Origin: Acidobacteriota bacterium
Lineage (GTDB): Bacteria; Acidobacteriota; Blastocatellia; Pyrinomonadales; Pyrinomonadaceae
Direction: 5' to 3'
Length of the DNA: 9,059 nucleotides
Assembly (NCBI GenBank): GCA_029777145.1
Contig: JAKOSS010000315.1
Location: forward strand, 1-9,059
Shown here: one piece after another, positions 1-4,995 of the stretch
Layout: every line of letters starts with the position of its first letter
Position numbering within the stretch: the first letter of the stretch is position 1
Notes under the pieces: model-generated
Told to the model about the DNA's origin: nothing
Database searches by the model: none
What the model saw: only the letters and a program-made list of their open reading frames with translations
Translations under genes and position numbers: made by a program

Positions 1-158
1 ACGACGAGATCATCGACGAAACGAACCGCCGCTATTCGGCGCTCGCGATGCTCCTGCGTTCGCGCTATCTCGTCGACATCGATTGCTGGAGCGAGTGCCG
101 CGGAACGCCGCTCAAACCGACCACCGTCCGCAACGTTCTTTTGGAGAAACTGAAATGA
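1..158 (+). CDS. korA: 2-oxoacid:ferredoxin oxidoreductase, alpha subunit (3' end only)
   Basis: Only the last 51 codons are present, read from position 3 to the TGA at 156-158. The peptide contains ALAMLLRSRYLVDIDCWSEC followed by RGTPLKP. This resembles the end of KorA-type alpha subunits, where a helix and a strand (LxLRxxYLVDV) are followed by an RGxPL segment. The alpha subunit of these two-subunit enzymes normally carries the fused gamma and alpha domains, which bind part of the CoA and oxoacid substrates; none of that is in the window. The stop codon overlaps the next start codon as ATGA, which implies translational coupling to korB. The short peptide alone is weak evidence. The call rests mainly on the adjoining, clearly recognisable beta subunit. 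The substrate could be 2-oxoglutarate or another 2-oxoacid. Confidence 0.8.
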   Translation, partial: DEIIDETNRRYSALAMLLRSRYLVDIDCWSECRGTPLKPTTVRNVLLEKLK

Positions 159-1144
159 CAGCCGCAACCGAACAAGTGACAGTAAATGAGTGTCTGCTCA
201 AACTTTACGACGAGCAGCACGAGATCGAGGACTACCAAAAAGGCGTCCCGCGCTGGTGCAGCGGATGCGGCGACAACGCGATCCTCGCGGCCGTCCAAAG
301 GCTTTGCCGCGACGAGAAACTCGCACCCGAGAAGACCGTGTTCGTTTCCGGAATCGGGTGCTCGAGCCGGCTGCCGCACTACATGAACACCTACGGATTC
401 CACGGAATCCACGGCCGCGCTCTGCCCGTCGCCGAGGGCGTCAAGCTTGCGCGCCCGGATCTGACGGTGTTCGTCAACACCGGCGACGGCGACTGCTGCT
501 CGATCGGCGCCGCGCACTGGATCCACGGCGTCCGCTACAACATGAACATGGTGATGATGCTGCACGACAATCAGATCTACGGTCTGACGAAAATGCAGGC
601 GTCGCCGACTTCCCCGCTCGGGCTCAAGAGCAACACGACTCCGCGCGGCACGTATCTCGACGCGCTCAACCCGCTGACGGTGACGCTCGGGATCTCGAAT
701 GTTTCCTTCGTCGCGCAGGTCGTCGACTGGATCCCGGAACTGCTCTATCAAACCATCGCCGCCGCGTATCACCACAACGGATTCGCCTTCGTGCGGATCG
801 TCCAGCGATGTCCGGAGTGGCTGCCGAAGCTGATGGATCCGTGGCTTCACGATCCCGAACGCGTTCTCCTGCTTCATCACGAGAACGGGCTCAAGGTCAG
901 CACCGATCTGACGCGCACGTACCGGAAGCTCGAAGAGCACGATCCGTCCGACATGAACCGTGCACGCGAGATCGCTTCGAGTTGGGATCCGATCCCGGTC
1001 GGGATCCTTTACCGCAACGAGAACGTTCCGTGTTACGAGGACCTGCGTCACGACACGCGGCTCCGGACGTCCGACCTGATCCGAACGGGGCTCGAGGCCG
1101 AGTTCGACAAATTCACCGTATGGCCCGAGGCCGTAAACCACTGA
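155..1144 (+). CDS. korB: 2-oxoacid (probably 2-oxoglutarate):ferredoxin oxidoreductase, beta subunit
   Basis: This is a 329-residue thiamine-diphosphate (TPP) subunit. With KorA it should decarboxylate a 2-oxoacid oxidatively with CoA, giving acyl-CoA, CO2 and reduced ferredoxin in the cytoplasm. Likely [4Fe-4S] ligands are C35 and C38 (WCSGCGD), C69 (GIGCSS) and C219 (VQRCPEW). The TPP/Mg motif is GDGD at 110-113, followed by HDNQIYGLT at 137-145. The stretch around residues 71-100 (MNTYGFHGIHGRALPVAEG) matches KorB of the actinobacterial/aerobic type better than pyruvate enzymes, hence the 2-oxoglutarate preference. The ATG at 155 is chosen over an upstream in-frame TTG at 83 because it overlaps the korA stop as ATGA and has GGAG at 143-146 with 8-nt spacing. 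The tail (about residues 225-329) is longer than in minimal beta subunits. No motif is missing. The family call is firm; the substrate is inferred. Confidence 0.93.
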   Translation: MTAATEQVTVNECLLKLYDEQHEIEDYQKGVPRWCSGCGDNAILAAVQRLCRDEKLAPEKTVFVSGIGCSSRLPHYMNTYGFHGIHGRALPVAEGVKLARPDLTVFVNTGDGDCCSIGAAHWIHGVRYNMNMVMMLHDNQIYGLTKMQASPTSPLGLKSNTTPRGTYLDALNPLTVTLGISNVSFVAQVVDWIPELLYQTIAAAYHHNGFAFVRIVQRCPEWLPKLMDPWLHDPERVLLLHHENGLKVSTDLTRTYRKLEEHDPSDMNRAREIASSWDPIPVGILYRNENVPCYEDLRHDTRLRTSDLIRTGLEAEFDKFTVWPEAVNH

Positions 1145-1151
1145 GGAAGAT

Positions 1152-3272
1152 ATGCAGAATGATCTTCAGAACCAGCTAGCCTTCTTTCTGACCGGACGTC
1201 GCGCGCCCGGGATGCATCCGTTGTCTGCGACCGCAAAACCGGCGCTCTTCGCCCGCTATCGCGACTTGACCGAACTTCGTTACGACTTTCCGCTCGTGAT
1301 CGCGCACAATGCCGCGCCCGACGCGACGCTCAAATCGCTCTCCCGGATGGTAGACGAGGCGGCGATGTCCGCCGAAGAGTCCGACCGCGGACGCCTCGCG
1401 CGCCACGGGCAACGGATCGAGACGGCTGTCCGCCGATACGTATCCGAAAAGGGGCCGGGCGATTTTGCGACCGTTTGGCACACTTGCGCGGACGAACTCG
1501 CCAAAGACGATGAAGCGATCACCGATTCGGCGATGGCGCTGTGGAAGTCGTTCGGGGTTGAAGGCGACATCGTCGATGCCGATGTGGCGATGCCGGCGCG
1601 CGTCGTCAAGGCGGCGTGGAAGTCGGTGCAGTCGGCGAAGGCGAGACAATTCAACGCCCGATTGGAGCGGTTGCTTCACGGATTGCGCGGAATCCTGCAG
1701 GCCGAAGACATCGGCGGCGCCGCGGGACGATCGCCCGAACGCCTGCGCTCGGCGGTCGGGTCCTCGTTCGCAGGTTCTTTCGACTTCAACGAACTGTCGC
1801 GGATCCTGATCAACTCAAAACCGGCCGCAACGCTTTCGGATTCGCGCCGGTCGCGAATCCAGAACCTGATCGCCACGCTCGATAACCAGAAATTCTACGG
1901 TACGTACGAGTTCATGTTCACCAACTGTGCGGAGGCGGTCAGCAGCCACAACGAGCGGCGCGCCGAAGCGATCGAACTCTTGCGGGCGTTAGCGGTCGCG
2001 GAACTCGAGGTCGCCGGAAGTTATCGCGAACGGGTTCACGATGTCCTTTTCGAAAATTACGGAAGCAACGGCCTTGAACTCAACGAACTCGGTCAGTTGC
2101 CCGATTACCTGATCTGCACCGACGGCGGCGCGATCGATGCGGCCGAAACGGCGCGGATCGTCGAAGTGCTCGCCGCCGGGCTGCCGTTCAAGATCCTTGT
2201 TCAGACCGACGACGTGCTCGAACCTTCGGTCGTCGCCGAAGGCCACGTCGCACTCGGGCTAAGAGCGCGGCAGATCGTCGACGCCTCGATCGGCCTGACC
2301 GATGTGTTCGTGCTCCAGGCCGCCGCCTCGCGCCTTTCGGCGAACCGCGCCGGCCTCCTTCGCGGGCTTTCATACGACGGTCCGGCGCTGTTCAGCGTCT
2401 TTTCCGGAGCGAACGCCCATAGCGCGAACTTTCCGCCTTATCTCGTCGCCGCTGCCGCGGTCGAATCGCGCGTCTTCCCGACGCTTTGCTTCGATCCGTC
2501 CGCCGGTGGCGACTGGGCGTCGCGGCTCGACATTTCGGAAAACCCGGCGATCGAGAACGACTGGCCGGTTCATCGATTCACGTTCGAGGACGCGGACCTT
2601 CAATCTAATTCGGAGAATCTTGCGTTCACGCCCGCGGATTTCGCCGCGCTCGATGACAGGTTCGTCTCGCACTTTGCCGTCGATGAAAAAGCCGACGTCA
2701 ACGACGCCATGATCCCGATTGACGAAGCACTGCGGGCGGCGCCGCTCCGCGACCGCGTCCCGTACGTGGCGATCGTCGGTGAAGATGATCTGGTTCGCCG
2801 GGCGATCGTCGACAACCGCCTCCTGCGCGAAACCGAACGTTGCCGCGCGATGTGGCATAGTTTGCAGGAGCTTGCCGGGATCCACAACTCGCATGCCGAA
2901 CGCCTGTTGGCTGAAGAACGCCGTCGCAACGCGGAACTGCCGCCGCCCGACCTCTCTCCCGTCGGCGGCGCGCCCGTGCCGGAGACTGTCGTCGCCGAAT
3001 CCGAACCGGTTGCCGAGGCGTCGTCCGACGATCCGTACATCGAAACGTCACGCTGTACGAGCTGCAACGAATGCACGCACGTCAACCCGAAGATGTTTGT
3101 TTACAACGACAACAAGCAGGCCTACATCGCCGACGCTGACGCGGGAACGTACCGGCAGCTCGTCGAGGCCGCCGAGGGTTGCCAGGTCGGCATTATCCAT
3201 CCCGGAAAACCCCGAAATCCGAACGAGCCGGGTCTGGACGATCTGCTCCAACGTGCGGAGGCGTTTTTCTAA
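1152..3272 (+). CDS. Large Kor-linked protein: PFOR-like degenerate domain plus C-terminal single-cluster ferredoxin
   Basis: This 706-residue protein matches no family I recognise over its full length. It starts 7 nt after korB, with AGGAAG just upstream, so it is probably in the same operon. Residues 1-310 are mostly helical-looking and unassigned. Residues about 317-480 follow the order of the TPP domain of pyruvate:ferredoxin oxidoreductase: ICTDGGAID, VLAAGLPFKILVQTDDV, then DVFVLQAAAS, LSYDGPALFSVFSGANAHS and VFPTLCFDPS. The Mg/TPP-binding Asn expected after the second motif is replaced (EPS), so TPP catalysis is unlikely. Residues 540-590 look helical, and 595-628 form a Pro/Ala/Glu-rich linker. 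Residues 633-690 form a ferredoxin with C635, C638, C641 and C677 (CTSCNEC, then AEGCQVG), enough for one [4Fe-4S] cluster. No signal peptide or membrane segment is seen. Its likely role is electron acceptor or adaptor for KorAB, which is inference from gene order and domains. Confidence 0.75.
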   Translation: MQNDLQNQLAFFLTGRRAPGMHPLSATAKPALFARYRDLTELRYDFPLVIAHNAAPDATLKSLSRMVDEAAMSAEESDRGRLARHGQRIETAVRRYVSEKGPGDFATVWHTCADELAKDDEAITDSAMALWKSFGVEGDIVDADVAMPARVVKAAWKSVQSAKARQFNARLERLLHGLRGILQAEDIGGAAGRSPERLRSAVGSSFAGSFDFNELSRILINSKPAATLSDSRRSRIQNLIATLDNQKFYGTYEFMFTNCAEAVSSHNERRAEAIELLRALAVAELEVAGSYRERVHDVLFENYGSNGLELNELGQLPDYLICTDGGAIDAAETARIVEVLAAGLPFKILVQTDDVLEPSVVAEGHVALGLRARQIVDASIGLTDVFVLQAAASRLSANRAGLLRGLSYDGPALFSVFSGANAHSANFPPYLVAAAAVESRVFPTLCFDPSAGGDWASRLDISENPAIENDWPVHRFTFEDADLQSNSENLAFTPADFAALDDRFVSHFAVDEKADVNDAMIPIDEALRAAPLRDRVPYVAIVGEDDLVRRAIVDNRLLRETERCRAMWHSLQELAGIHNSHAERLLAEERRRNAELPPPDLSPVGGAPVPETVVAESEPVAEASSDDPYIETSRCTSCNECTHVNPKMFVYNDNKQAYIADADAGTYRQLVEAAEGCQVGIIHPGKPRNPNEPGLDDLLQRAEAFF

Positions 3273-3448
3273 CGGGCCCACTGCTTCGGGCATCGGAACA
3301 TGACCGTCGATGTTGGACTTCGGGGCGATCCGATCAATGTGACAGCACGGAGCCCAAGCGTTTAGTTCGCGTTCATTGGCGAAGATTCGCGGGCAAAATC
3401 TCCAATGCGTTATCCGGGATGAGCTAAAGCTGTTTGCTTGGATTTGAT
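3273..3448. other. Gene-free stretch after the Kor operon with a 10-bp-periodic motif
   Basis: No ORF with coding character is seen here. No hairpin with a T-run follows the stop at 3272, so the Kor operon has no obvious intrinsic terminator. Positions 3362-3391 read as three 10-bp units, each ending in (T/G)(C/G)GCG: TTAGTTCGCG, TTCATTGGCG and AAGATTCGCG, followed by GGCAAAATC. From memory, similar phrases occur as scattered intergenic debris in several environmental bacterial genomes; this is unverified. Confidence 0.4.
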
Positions 3449-3472
3449 GTTGCCACGACCTTCAGGTCGTGG
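3449..3472 (-). repeat. REP-like palindrome, family 1, copy 1
   Basis: A perfect hairpin with 8-bp arms, CCACGACC (3453-3460) and GGTCGTGG (3465-3472), around a 4-nt loop. Read on the minus strand, the loop is TGAA and the hairpin is followed by CAAC. The copy at 3550-3573 matches it in the opposite orientation, except for one base-paired change that keeps the pairing. No T-run follows, so it is not a classical terminator. Confidence 0.75.
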
Positions 3473-3490
3473 TGCCAGTCGATAGATAAG

Positions 3491-3529
3491 CCGGGCTTAA
3501 GCGCAATCGAAAATCACGGGCTGAAGCCC
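3491..3529 (+). repeat. Two short degenerate palindromes related to family 1
   Basis: GGGC-TGAA-GCCC at 3518-3529 is a 4-bp stem with the same TGAA loop as the neighbouring longer palindromes. GGGC-TTAA-GCGC at 3493-3504 looks like a more decayed version, in which only the inner GC TTAA GC core is symmetrical. Their position between the two full copies suggests remnants of the same element family, though each is too short to be convincing alone. Confidence 0.5.
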
Positions 3530-3549
3530 AGGTTCTGAGGCGACCTGAT

Positions 3550-3573
3550 CCACGGCCTGAAGGCCGTGGCAAT
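3550..3573 (+). repeat. REP-like palindrome, family 1, copy 2
   Basis: A perfect hairpin, CCACGGCCTGAAGGCCGTGG at 3550-3569, with 8-bp arms and a TGAA loop, followed by CAAT. Compared with the copy at 3449-3472 on the other strand, one A-T pair in the stem has become G-C while pairing and loop are unchanged. It lies just beyond the broken end of the RHS fragment. Confidence 0.75.
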
Positions 3574-3587
3574 TTAAAGGCCGAAGA

Positions 3588-3857
3588 CCGTCCGAGATTC
3601 GAATCGTACCAGCGGGCGCGGTAGTAATCGAGACCGGTGAATTCGTCGTACTCGCGGCCGGTGAACTTGTATCTCGTGGCGAGATTGCCGCTGGCGTTGC
3701 CGAATGAATCGTACGTTGCCGAGGACGTGACGTTTCCGGAACTGTCAGTAAGCGCGTTTGTTGACCCGAGATGATCGGCGAGGAAGTACTTTGAAACGCC
3801 GTTCGCCGACAGTTTCAGCTTGTTGTCTATCCCCGGGCCATTCTGATACTTCGTCAT
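3588..3857 (-). pseudogene. RHS-repeat core fragment, truncated at both ends
   Basis: About 90 codons on the minus strand encode a typical RHS-associated core: KYFLADHLGSTNALTDSSGN, then YDSFGN, RYKFTGREYDEFTGLDYYRA and RWYDSNLGR. In intact RHS/YD-repeat proteins this core follows hundreds of residues of YD repeats, continues as LGRFI..DP and leads into a variable tip, often a toxin. Here the match starts near an ATG at 3857 and stops at LGR (about 3588). The frame then runs on as unrelated sequence into the palindrome cluster, ending at 3462. Upstream the frame runs back to a TTG at 3908, overlapping the end of the zinc-finger gene, with no RHS similarity and no clear ribosome binding site. 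It is best read as a recombination remnant. An organism with RHS debris usually has complete copies elsewhere, but none is in this window. Confidence 0.85.
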
Positions 3858-3870
3858 AACTGCGCTCGGC

Positions 3871-3894
3871 TTTTCCTCTCGCCTAAGGGGAAAA
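3871..3894. repeat. Imperfect inverted repeat downstream of the zinc-finger gene
   Basis: TTTTCCTC (3871-3878) and GGGGAAAA (3887-3894) pair at 7 of 8 positions around an 8-nt loop, 10 nt beyond the stop of the minus-strand zinc-finger gene. On the minus strand the hairpin is not followed by a T-run, so a terminator role is doubtful. It may be a structured junction between the gene and the RHS fragment. Confidence 0.35.
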
Positions 3895-3904
3895 TCTCCC
3901 AAGG

Positions 3905-4690
3905 TCAACGCGCGACGCAGGGATCCTGAACGGATTTCGTATCCGCGATCGCGAATCGTTCGACCTTCCAGTCATAACCTTCGCGATGGGCGATGATCTG
4001 CCAGTACTGATCCTTGTCTGAACCGGCTTCAATGTTCGCGTTGGTGATGTTCGTCGAACGCGGAACGAGCGTGACGAACGCTGCGTAGCCGCCCGATTCA
4101 GAACGTCCGCCGACGGTCGTTGAGAAGCAATTGAAGTAGATCGAGGAGTCGATCTCACGGGTTGTCAGCTGATCGATGCTCGCGCGGACGGCAGATTCGA
4201 GTCCCGCCGGTGCGGCGATGACGTCACCGTGCTTCGGATTGAGATAGTAGTAGAGCCAAGCAAGCGAGCCGCCGATCGCCAGCAAGAAAACGATCACGAC
4301 CGGCCACTTCCCTATCTTGCCGAAGATCCCGAACGCGCGGTCGTGCCGGTCTGCGCGCTCGCTTGCACGTTTCGCGGTCCCGCACTCGTCGCACTTCGTC
4401 GCGGATTCAGGATTGAGTTTCCAACATTCGTGGCAGCGCCAACCGTTTTCGGCGATAGGCGTCGGTGTTGGGATCGGTGCCGCATGCACCGTGCGTTCCG
4501 GAGTCGGTTTGACTTCCGGTTCGGGAGGTTTGATTGCAACCGTCTTGGGATTGAGGTGAATGATCGGGTCCGCCGCGCCCTTGGTGGGCCCGTTGTCGGG
4601 AGATGCATCAATGTTGTGCTCGCCGCACGCGAAGCAAAACTTGAAGGCCGGTTTGTTCTCGGTACCGCACTTCGGGCAGATCCAATCCAT
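3905..4690 (-). CDS. Single-pass membrane protein with two RanBP2-type zinc fingers
   Basis: This 261-residue protein is of unknown function. Two fingers fit the spacing W-x-C-x2-C-x3-N-x6-C-x2-C exactly: W3, C5, C8, N12, C19, C22 and W84, C86, C89, N93, C100, C103. Between them lies a Pro/Thr-rich linker (about residues 45-80, PTPTP-type). A basic stretch (KRASERADRHDR, then KIGK) precedes one membrane helix at about 129-150, so the fingers should face the cytoplasm. The roughly 110-residue C-terminal part would be outside, with Cys188 and Cys258 that could form a disulfide. That part ends in a strand-rich segment (QYWQIIAHREGYDWKVERFA) which could be NTF2-like, but I cannot assign it. The ATG at 4690 is preferred to a start at 4720 because AGGAGG lies 7 nt upstream. 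The fingers could equally be called a bacterial double zinc ribbon. A role in sensing or protein recruitment is speculation. Confidence 0.8.
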   Translation of the reverse strand: MDWICPKCGTENKPAFKFCFACGEHNIDASPDNGPTKGAADPIIHLNPKTVAIKPPEPEVKPTPERTVHAAPIPTPTPIAENGWRCHECWKLNPESATKCDECGTAKRASERADRHDRAFGIFGKIGKWPVVIVFLLAIGGSLAWLYYYLNPKHGDVIAAPAGLESAVRASIDQLTTREIDSSIYFNCFSTTVGGRSESGGYAAFVTLVPRSTNITNANIEAGSDKDQYWQIIAHREGYDWKVERFAIADTKSVQDPCVAR

Positions 4691-4697
4691 GACGCTT

Positions 4698-4703
4698 CCT
4701 CCT
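4698..4703 (-). promoter_or_regulatory. Ribosome binding site of the zinc-finger gene
   Basis: The minus strand reads AGGAGG 7 nt before the ATG at 4690. It is a full match to the Shine-Dalgarno core, and it decides the start over the in-frame alternative at 4720. Confidence 0.8.
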
Positions 4704-4723
4704 GATCGGAAAAATATCACGGG

Positions 4724-4751
4724 TCAGTGGTCGGTTGCCAGTGGTCGTAGT
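4724..4751 (+). repeat. Degenerate heptamer array, TCAGTGG type
   Basis: Four 7-nt units follow each other without gaps: TCAGTGG, TCGGTTG, CCAGTGG and the diverged TCGTAGT. The array lies just upstream of the zinc-finger gene and runs directly into the first REP-like palindrome at 4751. Confidence 0.5.
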
Positions 4752-4775
4752 TTGGAGTTCCGCGTTTACGCGGCC
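4751..4775 (+). repeat. REP-like element, family 2, copy A
   Basis: A 25-bp element made of TTTGGAGTT followed by the hairpin CCGCG-TTTA-CGCGG (4760-4773) and CC. It is the exact reverse complement of copy C at 4891-4915 over all 25 bases. The GGAG at the foot of the hairpin resembles the conserved GTAG/GGAG tetranucleotide of REP sequences linked to Y1-type (RAYT) transposases. Confidence 0.75.
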
Positions 4776-4782
4776 GTAGCTT

Positions 4783-4810
4783 AAAGTCGAGAGTTGGGAG
4801 TCGGAGACGA
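4783..4810 (+). repeat. GGAGTCG-type heptamer array, plus orientation
   Basis: Four consecutive 7-nt units, AAAGTCG, AGAGTTG, GGAGTCG and GAGACGA, fit a loose RRAGTYG consensus (the last unit poorly). The GGAGTCG unit also occurs in the two minus-strand arrays at 4815-4842 and 4871-4884, tying the three blocks together. Confidence 0.55.
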
Positions 4811-4814
4811 GCGT

Positions 4815-4842
4815 CAACTATCGACTCCACACTCAAGTCAAC
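4815..4842 (-). repeat. GGAGTCG-type heptamer array, minus orientation, block 1
   Basis: Four 7-nt units on the minus strand, GTTGACT, TGAGTGT, GGAGTCG and ATAGTTG, lie directly against REP-like copy B, which begins at 4843. Only GGAGTCG is an exact match to the other arrays. Confidence 0.5.
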
Positions 4843-4867
4843 GGCCGCGTGATCGCGGAACTCCAAA
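4843..4867 (-). repeat. REP-like element, family 2, copy B
   Basis: Read on the minus strand, this is the same 25-bp element as copies A and C, with identical arms and a changed loop (ATCA instead of TTTA). It is in the same orientation as copy C and opposite to copy A. Differences confined to the loop leave the stem intact. Confidence 0.75.
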
Positions 4868-4870
4868 CCT

Positions 4871-4884
4871 CGACTCCCGACTCC
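4871..4884 (-). repeat. Exact tandem pair of GGAGTCG
   Basis: Two perfect copies of GGAGTCG on the minus strand lie in the spacer between REP-like copies B and C. This is the cleanest instance of the heptamer and shows its unit length to be 7 nt. Confidence 0.6.
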
Positions 4885-4890
4885 GAGCAA

Positions 4891-4915
4891 GGCCGCGTAA
4901 ACGCGGAACTCCAAA
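4891..4915 (-). repeat. REP-like element, family 2, copy C
   Basis: This is a perfect 25-base inverted copy of the element at 4751-4775. On the minus strand it starts one base after the T-run of the hsp20 terminator, so it lies immediately downstream of the hsp20 transcription unit. Confidence 0.75.
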
Positions 4916-4916
4916 C

Positions 4917-4953
4917 AAAAAAACCGGCCGGGCCATGTCGGACTCCGGCCGGT
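4917..4953 (-). terminator. Rho-independent terminator of hsp20
   Basis: On the minus strand a 9-bp perfect stem, ACCGGCCGG (4953-4945) with CCGGCCGGT (4931-4923), encloses a 13-nt loop and runs into seven T residues (4923-4917). It lies 42 nt beyond the hsp20 stop codon. A strong GC stem followed by a T-run is the textbook form. Confidence 0.9.
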
Positions 4954-4995
4954 CGGTGGAAAGTCCCGATCCACCGCATTCAGATTGCCCTCGGT

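Noticed and set aside
65..1141. Long minus-strand frame (358 codons) opposite korB
   Set aside because: It lies wholly antisense to a strongly recognisable gene, has Arg/Val/Asp-rich low-information sequence and matches no motif. It is a GC-rich shadow frame.
155..1144. Pyruvate:ferredoxin oxidoreductase (PorB) or 2-ketoisovalerate enzyme instead of KorB
   Set aside because: The MNTYGFHGIHGRALPVAEG region and gene layout fit the KorAB type better. Other 2-oxoacid substrates cannot be excluded, so the name stays qualified.
190..1179. 329-codon plus-strand frame inside korB
   Set aside because: It is an alternative frame of korB, Arg- and Ala-rich, with no motif and no ribosome binding site.
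3871..3894. Terminator of the zinc-finger gene
   Set aside because: The hairpin is imperfect and lacks a following T-run on the minus strand.
3462..3908. 148-codon minus-strand frame as an intact gene
   Set aside because: Only the middle part is RHS-like. The 5' part overlaps the end of the zinc-finger gene, and the 3' part reads through palindromes. It is treated as a pseudogene fragment instead.
4751..4915. CRISPR array
   Set aside because: The three repeats are in mixed orientation, each is self-palindromic, and the spacers are heptamer arrays rather than unique sequence. No cas gene is present.
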